A stretch of 5,322 bases of DNA from an uncultured Pseudobdellovibrionaceae bacterium. Lineage in GTDB: Bacteria; Bdellovibrionota; Bdellovibrionia; Bdellovibrionales; Bdellovibrionaceae. The notes beneath the pieces were generated by a model. The model saw only the letters and a list, made by a program, of their open reading frames with translations. It did not search any database and was not told where the DNA came from. The stretch lies in contig CALCCV010000608.1 in assembly GCA_937900305.1 (NCBI GenBank), positions 1-5,322 on the forward strand. Reading direction: 5' to 3'. How positions within the stretch are numbered: position 1 is the stretch's first letter; every line of letters begins with the position of its first letter. Position numbers and translations under genes: made by a program. Below, in pieces: positions 1 through 5,322 of this stretch.

Positions 1-1048
1 GTACCGAGCAAAGAGTTTTGTCATCGCCACGGGTTCGCGCCCGATTCAAATCCCCGGTTTTGAGTTTGATGAAAAAGACATTGTGAGTTCCACAGGCGCT
101 TTGGATTTCGAAGAAATTCCCAAACGCGTGATTGCCATCGGCGGCGGATACATCGGGCTTGAAATTTCGTCTTATTTGAAAAAGCTCGGAAGCGACGTCA
201 CCGTTCTAGAAGCCCAAGGCTCGCTGCTAGCTGGAGTTGTTGATCCCGAGTGCGACCAGGTGGTCCAAAAGAAACTCGAAAAATCAGGCGTGAAGCTTTT
301 GTTAAGTACAAAAGCCAAATCTCAGAAAAGAATGGGCAAAAGTTTTGAGGTCACCGTTGATAAAAATGGCGAAACACAAACACTGTCTGCCGATAAGATC
401 TTGGTCACCGTCGGTCGAAGGCCAAATTCAGACCAAGCTGGACTCAAAGAGATTGGTATCGCCATCGACGAACGTGGATTTGTAAAGGTGGACGCCCAAC
501 GACGAACAAATTTTAAGCACATCTTTGCCATTGGCGACATCTGCGGTCAGCCAATGTTGGCCCATAAAGCCAGCCACGAAGGCGTTTTGGTTGCCGAAGT
601 CATCGCCGGTCACAACAGAGCCTACGACGTCAAAACTGTTCCAGCTGTGGTTTTTACTGATCCCGAAATTGCTTCCGCGGGACTCACCGAAGCCGAGTGT
701 TTGCAAAAGGGGTTGAAGGATCTCTTGATATCCAAATTTCCATTCGCAGCGAATGGTCGCGCGGTTTCGATGATAGAGACCGAAGGTTTTGTGAAAATGA
801 TCGCCGACAAACAAACCCACGTGGTTTATGGCATTCACATCGTCGGTCCCGAAGCGAGCAATTTAATTTCTGAGGCCGCACTCGCCATCGAGATGGGGGC
901 GAGGCTTGAAGACATCGCTTTGACAATTCATCCTCATCCTACTCTGGGCGAAACAATGATGGAAGCCGCCGAAGCAACCCTTGGCCACGCGATTCATATC
1001 ATTCAACGTCCTCTTCGAGGCAGTGGTGCAAAATCTGCTCACGCCTGA
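1..1048 (+). CDS. lpdA: Dihydrolipoyl dehydrogenase (E3), 5'-partial
   Basis: This cytoplasmic FAD enzyme re-oxidises dihydrolipoyl groups on 2-oxoacid dehydrogenase E2 and glycine-cleavage H proteins, using NAD+. The frame is open from base 2, so the gene begins upstream. The GTG at 83 lies inside the domain and is not a start. About 348 residues are present against roughly 470 in the family. Visible in order are: the FAD-domain end VIATGSRP (in-window residues 7-14); the NAD Rossmann motif GGGYIGLE (bases 140-163); VTVGRRPN; the second FAD motif IFAIGDICG (near 525-550); the dimerisation start VFTDPEIASAGLTEAE; and the catalytic His-Glu dyad in HPHPTLGE (bases 929-952). The redox CxxxxC pair must lie in the missing N-terminal part, so it cannot be confirmed here. 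Without it, related flavin disulfide reductases are not strictly excluded, but HPHPT..E and the lipB neighbour favour E3. The 3' end overlaps lipB. Confidence 0.95.
   Translation, partial: YRAKSFVIATGSRPIQIPGFEFDEKDIVSSTGALDFEEIPKRVIAIGGGYIGLEISSYLKKLGSDVTVLEAQGSLLAGVVDPECDQVVQKKLEKSGVKLLLSTKAKSQKRMGKSFEVTVDKNGETQTLSADKILVTVGRRPNSDQAGLKEIGIAIDERGFVKVDAQRRTNFKHIFAIGDICGQPMLAHKASHEGVLVAEVIAGHNRAYDVKTVPAVVFTDPEIASAGLTEAECLQKGLKDLLISKFPFAANGRAVSMIETEGFVKMIADKQTHVVYGIHIVGPEASNLISEAALAIEMGARLEDIALTIHPHPTLGETMMEAAEATLGHAIHIIQRPLRGSGAKSAHA
1017..1020 (+). promoter_or_regulatory. Ribosome binding site deciding the lipB start
   Basis: GAGG at 1017-1020 lies inside the lpdA coding end, 5 bases before the GTG at 1026 and only 2 bases before the GTG at 1023. 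The spacing favours 1026. The farther TTG at 981 has no comparable purine run at the right distance. Confidence 0.5.
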
Positions 1049-1745
1049 AATTCCAGAGCTAGTGATTGAAGATTGGGGGGTTCTGCCATTTGCCGAGGCC
1101 CTCGATGGACAACTTCAGGTCTTAGAGCAGATTCATTCAAACAATTGGCCCGGCGTTATTGGTTTCTGTCAACACCCGCCGGTTGTCACCGTGGGGTCAA
1201 AAGCGCAAGCCAGTGAATATTGTGATTGGCAGGGAGAGGTCGTTAACGTCAGTCGCGGTGGGCGGGTCACCTACCATGGACCCGAGCAACTCATGATCTA
1301 TCCACTGATCAATTTGTCTCACCCCTCTTTTCACAAAGATCTCGACCTGTATTTACGAAGTTTAGAAAACTGGCTGCTCGAGACCTTGAAGCAAATGGAC
1401 ATTTGCGCCTTCAACAAAAATCAAATGGCCCCCGCCGATCTCGCTCGCGCGCGCGCGCAATCTGCCGTCAGCGAAGCTGAAACCGAAGTCACCGGGATAT
1501 GGACAGGGGGGAAAAAAATTGCCTCTTTGGGCATTGGCATTCGCAAGTGGATCACATTTCAGGGAGCCAGCCTCAATGTCAACGCCTCCAAAAACTTCGA
1601 CAAGCTCACGCCGTGCGGTTTTCTGCCGTCAACGATGACTTCGATGAGTGAGGTCACCGGAGCGACATGGAACGTGAAAGCTGTGCAGAATCAGCTCACC
1701 GAAAACGTAGTGACGTTTACACGCAGCCTAATGAAGGCAAAATAA
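1026..1745 (+). CDS. lipB: Octanoyl-[ACP]:protein N-octanoyltransferase LipB
   Basis: LipB moves octanoyl from acyl carrier protein to the lipoyl-domain lysine of E2/H proteins. This is the first step of lipoate synthesis, completed by LipA. I chose GTG 1026 (239 residues) for the GAGG 5 bases upstream and because the family core begins a few residues later at IEDWG. GTG 1023 is an alternative, and the open frame reaches back to TTG 981. Seen, numbered from 1026: CQHPPVVTVG (49-58), SRGGRVTYHGPEQL (76-89), the active-site lysine in KIASLG (K164) and the catalytic cysteine in TPCGF (C197, bases 1614-1616). A linker of about 30 residues before K164 is longer than in typical LipB and contains LARARA encoded by a CG repeat. 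HGPEQ and FQGASLNV depart from the usual HGPGQ and HG-ALNV. The gene overlaps lpdA by 23 bases, suggesting translational coupling. Confidence 0.93.
   Translation: MQNLLTPEIPELVIEDWGVLPFAEALDGQLQVLEQIHSNNWPGVIGFCQHPPVVTVGSKAQASEYCDWQGEVVNVSRGGRVTYHGPEQLMIYPLINLSHPSFHKDLDLYLRSLENWLLETLKQMDICAFNKNQMAPADLARARAQSAVSEAETEVTGIWTGGKKIASLGIGIRKWITFQGASLNVNASKNFDKLTPCGFLPSTMTSMSEVTGATWNVKAVQNQLTENVVTFTRSLMKAK
1446..1458 (+). repeat. CG dinucleotide tract inside lipB
   Basis: Thirteen bases of strict alternating C and G encode the ARARA stretch of the extended linker in LipB. The tract is a simple repeat and could contract or expand by slippage. Loss of multiples of 6 bases would keep both the frame and the AR pattern. 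Confidence 0.8.
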
Positions 1746-1867
1746 AGCTAAGTGAATCTAAAGTTCTTCAAGTATTTGAAAGGACAAATTTTGGCAGACT
1801 TTCGAGTCAGTGTCTTTTGACTTATCTCCATCTTCGACCGCTCACCGCTGAAGCTCTGGCACTCAAT

Positions 1868-1896
1868 TTGAAACCCTTACATCTCTGAAATCTAAG
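1868..1896 (+). promoter_or_regulatory. Candidate sigma70-type promoter for the exported 686-aa protein
   Basis: TTGAAA at 1868-1873 (5 of 6 against TTGACA) is followed after exactly 17 bases by TCTAAG at 1891-1896 (4 of 6 against TATAAT). This would give a transcript start near 1903 and a leader of about 34 bases before ATG 1937. The rest of the 1746-1936 gap shows no terminator after lipB, so read-through from lpdA-lipB remains possible. The call rests on eye matching only. Confidence 0.35.
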
Positions 1897-1924
1897 GTTT
1901 TCTGATAACGAACCTAGCGTCCAC

Positions 1925-1930
1925 AAGGAG
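1925..1930 (+). promoter_or_regulatory. Strong Shine-Dalgarno deciding the start at 1937
   Basis: AAGGAG at 1925-1930 directly abuts the ATG at 1931, leaving no spacer. It lies 6 bases before the in-frame ATG at 1937. Initiation therefore most likely uses 1937. Confidence 0.8.
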
Positions 1931-1936
1931 ATGAAC

Positions 1937-3997
1937 ATGAATGGTCTACGTAAAAACATCGGTCAGGTGACTACCCTGCTCACGATTTTGACAATGGTGA
2001 TCCCAAGCCATGGCAAAGGAAATAAACCAAAGCAACCGGCCTTGGCTCAAGCTCAAAATTTTCAAGAGCTCATGATCCACCCCGGTCTGTATCGCCAAAC
2101 CCCCTTATTGAGCACAACAGCACGCTTGGTGCGCAGAAACATTTTGGAAGCCCCAGGGAAGGATCCAAAAATATTCTTAGAGTTGCAAGAGATCACCTCT
2201 TATGACCTCGCAACAGCTGATGGCCAAGCAGACATGTTAAAGAACGTGAACGAACTCCTCGACTTGAGAAAATCGCAGAAAGAACTGAAGGACAATCCTT
2301 CCACGGATCCAGAAAAAGACCTCTCAAAACAACGAGTTCTGAATAAAGATATGGAAGTGGGACTCATTGCCCTCCAAACTCGCCTGCAAATTCTTTCTCA
2401 AAGTGAAGTGCGTGGTTCCGAATCAAAACAAGCTGAGTTGATAGGACAAATTGCCGTCATTGCGACGTCTATCTTGAGAAACTTTATGTATCCTGTGGAA
2501 AACAAAAACTTTGATTTCGCCTATTTTGGCAGAACCGCAGAGCCCATCGCTCAAACTCCAGGTTCGATCGCTAGCAACGTTGATGAAAACAGTGGCGAAA
2601 TCGTCAAACCAGAAAATAAAACTTGGCTAACCAACTTTAGTCACGATGTCGAAAAAAGAAATCTCCTTGCGGGCTATGGCCGCACCGACCAAGAGTACAA
2701 TGAGTGGATGACAGAAATTCTGGGCTCCAACAAAGTCGGCGAAGAGCGAGAACCAAAGCTGTTTGAATATGACAAACCCAAATCTGGCTACGGCGTTCAT
2801 GCCGGATTCAGAGCAAAAATGGGAAAAAAAGAAATCAAAGTTCGTCTCGGGAATGAAGCGCGAGCAGGGAGTTTCGGCTCTCGTGTGATGGACGCCCTGG
2901 GATTTAGCGTTTCACGGATCGACGCATTGAAAGACGGCCAATTCAAAATGGAGTACGATCGGAAATTTTTCACGGAATTCAACTCACGCTCACCCATCGA
3001 AGTGACCGTGATGGGACTTTTCCAATACGAAAACAATCCCCAGTACAATCCCTTCAACTACATCTACGGTGTGAAAATGAAAGGGCAAACAAAACTCATC
3101 TCATCTGCCCGCTTTCAAAAGCTTTTGATTGCACCTTTGCCTAAACAAACAGGTGAAAATCGGGCGCGCGATCGCAATCTCGGCGCTCTCGAAGACAGTG
3201 ACAGCGTTTTTAACAAAACTGTTGAAAACGAGGTCGAGTACATTGCCCTCAGTTCGGTATCCATCGAAATTCTTCAGGACAATGAAGCCAGCGTCGGTTC
3301 CATCGAACTGGATTCAGACATGCTTCGTGATCGACGTGAACTGCGTGGACTCGGAGTGATGGGCGAATTTCTCGGCCTCTACGACATTAGAAACGACAAC
3401 ACCCGATTGATGATCGACACCTCGACCAACGATGTTTCCATTCGATTGAACGACCTTGGTAGCAACTTAGGTTTGGCCTCAGGATTGCCCTTCGGCTTTG
3501 TCACCGAGGATCTCAATGGGATGCCTTGGAATTCAGGACTAGTGAGCGCCAATGGCAACAAAGTCACTTATAAGGACAAATCTTACAATACGATGGCGAC
3601 CAGCAAATTCTTGCAAGAGATGAATGCTGACGATGCCCGTTGGATGGGAGCCCGCTTGGCGCTCTTGACTCGCGAGCAATTCCTAGACGCCTTCTATGCT
3701 TCTCATTTCGACGTTGCAGAGACGGTTCTCGCCGCTTCAAAACTTTTCAACCGCCGCAATCAGATCTTAGCTACTCTTGGACTGATGGGGAAAACAGTAG
3801 GCGGAGTCAAGATTGTGCCTTTCGAGCTTTACATCGTGGAAGGCAGAACGAGCGCCTCTCAGCATGAAGGCCCAATCGAATACCAACACACGAACAGCGA
3901 AGGAGAACTGGAGCCTGTGACTTTTAAAGTGGAGGATGCTCAACATAAAATCATAGACGGGAAAATTCTTCCTCACCTCTTTAAGGGCTTGAAGTAA
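1937..3997 (+). CDS. Exported protein of unknown function with kinase-like C-terminal half
   Basis: I do not recognise a named family. Start ATG 1937 is set by AAGGAG 6 bases upstream (686 residues). The N-terminus (R4, K5, a hydrophobic run to about residue 22, then PSHG) looks like a Sec signal peptide cut near residues 25-27. No lipobox is visible, and the whole protein has no cysteine, so a periplasmic, outer-membrane or secreted location is likely. Residues 95-160 are charged and probably helical. From about 270 onward the pattern recalls atypical kinases: IKVRLGNEA (300-308) followed by SRVMDALGF as a possible N-lobe strand and helix; YDIRNDN (482-488) with D483 and N488 five apart, as in the kinase catalytic loop; and NDLG (505-508) as a possible metal-binding motif. 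A helical end follows (DARWMGARLALLTREQFLDAF, 566-586). R303 may occupy the usual ATP-lysine position, with K301 nearby, so activity is uncertain. The gene is monocistronic between its own promoter and terminator. Kinase-like assignment is inference; confidence in a real gene is high. Confidence 0.93.
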   Translation: MNGLRKNIGQVTTLLTILTMVIPSHGKGNKPKQPALAQAQNFQELMIHPGLYRQTPLLSTTARLVRRNILEAPGKDPKIFLELQEITSYDLATADGQADMLKNVNELLDLRKSQKELKDNPSTDPEKDLSKQRVLNKDMEVGLIALQTRLQILSQSEVRGSESKQAELIGQIAVIATSILRNFMYPVENKNFDFAYFGRTAEPIAQTPGSIASNVDENSGEIVKPENKTWLTNFSHDVEKRNLLAGYGRTDQEYNEWMTEILGSNKVGEEREPKLFEYDKPKSGYGVHAGFRAKMGKKEIKVRLGNEARAGSFGSRVMDALGFSVSRIDALKDGQFKMEYDRKFFTEFNSRSPIEVTVMGLFQYENNPQYNPFNYIYGVKMKGQTKLISSARFQKLLIAPLPKQTGENRARDRNLGALEDSDSVFNKTVENEVEYIALSSVSIEILQDNEASVGSIELDSDMLRDRRELRGLGVMGEFLGLYDIRNDNTRLMIDTSTNDVSIRLNDLGSNLGLASGLPFGFVTEDLNGMPWNSGLVSANGNKVTYKDKSYNTMATSKFLQEMNADDARWMGARLALLTREQFLDAFYASHFDVAETVLAASKLFNRRNQILATLGLMGKTVGGVKIVPFELYIVEGRTSASQHEGPIEYQHTNSEGELEPVTFKVEDAQHKIIDGKILPHLFKGLK

Positions 3998-4043
3998 AAG
4001 CGAACTCAATTCACTTTTCGAAAATCATTGCTCAATCTATTTA

Positions 4044-4086
4044 GCGCCCGATCAGTCTGAACGCCAGACGTCGGGTGCTTTTTTTT
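4044..4086 (+). terminator. Rho-independent terminator
   Basis: The outer stem GCGCCCGAT (4044-4052) pairs with GTCGGGTGC (4070-4078), with two G-T wobbles. Stacked inside is GTCTG (4055-4059) with CAGAC (4065-4069), a two-base bulge CA and a five-base loop. Eight T residues follow at 4079-4086. It ends the transcript of the exported protein, 46 bases after its stop. On the minus strand the same stem has no T-run after it, so it is a poor terminator for the convergent permease gene. Confidence 0.92.
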
Positions 4087-4105
4087 AATTCCTCGGCCAA
4101 GCAAT

Positions 4106-4975
4106 TTAAGACGAATAGGACTCTTTGCTAACTCTCGGTCCCATCGCAGCTGTCGACGCAAGGTCTCGTCCGGCCCGGTAGTAAAGCGCGAGGGCAATGA
4201 TCCAATAAGTCCACCACAAAATAACTGTCGTCAGGGCCGGAGCCGCTTGGTAACCCGCAAAAGAACTTAAGACCGAACCGAATCCCTCCGTGTCAGGCAA
4301 GATCGACGACACATCGTAAGCGGGGTCTTGGAGCGCTGGCAAAATTTCGGACTGAATTAAACCCTTACTGATCTGCACCAAAAAATGCGAAGCCGTTAAG
4401 AACAAAAAGAAACTCGTAACCGCAAAAAGTCGTTTAGGTCTGATAAAGGCAATTCCTTTGTTCAATAAAAACCAAGTTGCGATCGCAGCCACTAGTCCTA
4501 AACAAGCCACCAAGCAGTTCATCGCCAACTGAGCACCTTTCGACTCATAGAAAGAGCCGAAGAGAAAAATCACAGTTTCAATTCCTTCTCGAGCCACCGC
4601 TGAAGCCGCCAAAAGTCGAATGGCCCAGCGATTCGGCTGGTTCTTAGCTTCAAGAAATCGTTGCTGAAGTTCACCCTTGATTTGCGAACCATGGCGCTTC
4701 ATCCATATGCACATATGAGTGATCAGCAAAACCGCCAAAAACAACAACCCGAAATTAAAGTATTCAAGCACTTGAGCCGAAAGTTCAGATTGGGAATACA
4801 AAAGTCCAAGCGCCAACACCAAGCTGACTGCGAAACCTCCGAGAATTCCACTCAGAACTGGCTCACGGTACCGCTCAGAATCAGGTTGACGGCGCAAGAT
4901 GGCCCACAAAATGGTGACTATTAAAACCGCCTCGAAAGATTCTCTGTAGACCACCATAAAAATATTTAACAACAT
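4106..4975 (-). CDS. FTR1/EfeU-family iron permease
   Basis: This inner-membrane protein is predicted to transport iron; in the family the REXXE motifs bind iron in the membrane. At 289 residues it is close to EfeU length. It carries RESFE (11-15) in the first membrane segment and REGIE (129-133) in the fourth. Seven hydrophobic segments are visible, roughly at 4-26, 39-60, 70-92, 120-141, 147-171, 182-202 and 247-266. The family-typical stretch SILPDTEGFG...GYQAAPA (224-246) precedes the last one. There is no cleavable signal peptide or extra N-terminal domain, unlike longer FTR1 fusions. ATG 4975 puts RESFE at the expected distance from the N-terminus, with purine-rich AGAGGAAGAGAG (4993-4982 on this strand) upstream. 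It lies 60 bases downstream of the cupredoxin gene and probably shares its transcript. Whether Fe2+ or Fe3+ is carried cannot be read from sequence. Confidence 0.93.
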   Translation of the reverse strand: MLLNIFMVVYRESFEAVLIVTILWAILRRQPDSERYREPVLSGILGGFAVSLVLALGLLYSQSELSAQVLEYFNFGLLFLAVLLITHMCIWMKRHGSQIKGELQQRFLEAKNQPNRWAIRLLAASAVAREGIETVIFLFGSFYESKGAQLAMNCLVACLGLVAAIATWFLLNKGIAFIRPKRLFAVTSFFLFLTASHFLVQISKGLIQSEILPALQDPAYDVSSILPDTEGFGSVLSSFAGYQAAPALTTVILWWTYWIIALALYYRAGRDLASTAAMGPRVSKESYSS

Positions 4976-4981
4976 GACTTA

Positions 4982-4993
4982 CTCTCTTCCTCT
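4982..4993 (-). promoter_or_regulatory. Ribosome binding site of the iron permease gene
   Basis: On the minus strand a purine run AGAGGAAGAGAG ends 6 bases before ATG 4975. The AGGA core is 12 bases away and the GAGAG part 6 bases away, so the exact pairing is unclear. It is the only purine-rich stretch in the 60-base gap. Confidence 0.45.
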
Positions 4994-5035
4994 GGCTATG
5001 ACTCATCCACTTTCTACTCACCAAGCCCTCAGCAA

Positions 5036-5322
5036 TCACTCCGCAATCAACTTACCCTTCGCCGTAGAAGCGTGGAACTCTCCAAAAAAATCATATTCGC
5101 CGGGTTTTAGAGGCCCCACCGTCAAAATCAATTTTCCTTTTGGATTCACAAATTTTTCGATGACCATCTTTTTTGATTCAAACTCTTCAAACGAACTGTC
5201 ATCGTTAAAAACCTTGAGAGTGAATTTTTCGTTCGCCTTCACACGCAAGACCTCTTTATCGAATTTATGATTCTTCAATCGCAACTCATGAGCGGGACGC
5301 TCCGGCTCAGCCTTAACGACCG
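5036..5322 (-). CDS. Cupredoxin-domain protein of an iron-uptake module, 5'-partial
   Basis: A small cupredoxin-fold protein (Cupredoxin_1 / EfeO N-domain type) that runs off the right edge. The TTG at 5284 is not a convincing start, because the frame stays open to the window end through VVKAEPERPAHE, which resembles the residues after a cleaved signal peptide. About 94 residues are visible. Seen: VKANEKFTLKVFND (family strand pattern), EEFES (in-window 45-49), M52, EKFVNPKG, and the closing GPLKPGEYDFFGEFH (69-83) ...AKGKL. There is no cysteine, so the type-1 blue copper Cys ligand is absent. Acidic residues, His83 and Met52 are possible metal ligands, as in EfeO or P19-like proteins. Periplasmic location is inferred. 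It is cotranscribed upstream of the FTR1 permease and likely binds or oxidises iron, or holds copper, for it. Confidence 0.85.
   Translation of the reverse strand, partial: VVKAEPERPAHELRLKNHKFDKEVLRVKANEKFTLKVFNDDSSFEEFESKKMVIEKFVNPKGKLILTVGPLKPGEYDFFGEFHASTAKGKLIAE

Noticed and set aside
83..85. GTG that could be read as the start of the dihydrolipoyl dehydrogenase gene
   Set aside because: The frame is open to base 2 and codes for the conserved VIATGSRP segment upstream, so this is an internal valine codon.
428..838. 136-residue minus-strand open frame inside lpdA
   Set aside because: It is antisense to strongly conserved lpdA codons, with no motif and no promoter or ribosome site of note.
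1767..1780. Inverted repeat TTCAA-GTAT-TTGAA after lipB, considered as a terminator
   Set aside because: The stem is only five weak pairs and no T-run follows.
1817..1845. TTGACT considered as a -35 box
   Set aside because: No -10-like hexamer occurs 16-18 bases downstream.
1667..1888. 73-residue plus-strand open frame across the lipB end and the gap
   Set aside because: It overlaps the conserved end of lipB out of frame, shows no recognisable domain and has no convincing ribosome site.
3767..4009. 80-residue minus-strand open frame over the end of the exported-protein gene
   Set aside because: It is antisense to the better supported gene and lacks any recognisable feature. The same holds for other short frames within this gene, such as 3129-3359 and 3640-3867.
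4015..4024. Perfect palindrome TTTTCGAAAA in the convergent gap
   Set aside because: It is short and AT-rich, occurs once, and no partner site was seen; expected by chance.
4974..5270. 98-residue plus-strand open frame opposite the cupredoxin gene
   Set aside because: The minus-strand frame matches a known fold and pairs with the permease; the plus frame is its antisense shadow.

Overview
The window looks like a chromosomal segment of a Gram-negative bacterium. Bdellovibrionota (Bdellovibrio-like) is my best guess. The reasons are the lpdA-lipB pairing, the wording of the LipB motifs (SRGGRVTYHGPxQL, SLGIxIRKW), moderate GC content judged by eye, and an exported protein of a poorly described type. 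This assignment is inference from remembered family features; no search was run. I see no mobile element, CRISPR array, tRNA or rRNA.

Left part (1-1745, + strand): the C-terminal three quarters of a dihydrolipoyl dehydrogenase (lpdA), which enters from outside the window. It is followed by an overlapping octanoyltransferase gene (lipB). LipB starts lipoate attachment to the E2 and H proteins whose lipoyl arms LpdA re-oxidises, so the two genes form one functional unit. They are probably translationally coupled.

Middle (1746-4086, + strand): a 191-base gap with a plausible sigma70-type promoter and a strong Shine-Dalgarno, then a 686-residue exported protein without any cysteine. Its second half carries a D-x-R-x-x-N loop, a later DLG and a conserved-looking C-terminal helical part. 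This pattern suggests a divergent protein-kinase-like (HipA/PI4K/CotH-like) fold acting outside the cytoplasm. It is the least understood and most interesting item. A strong intrinsic terminator follows it.

Right part (4106-5322, - strand, convergent): an FTR1/EfeU-type iron permease preceded by a small cupredoxin-fold protein that runs off the right edge. Together they look like an iron-uptake module of the EfeUO / FetMP sort. The cupredoxin would handle iron or copper in the periplasm and the permease would carry iron across the inner membrane. The module's promoter and any Fur operator would lie beyond the window.
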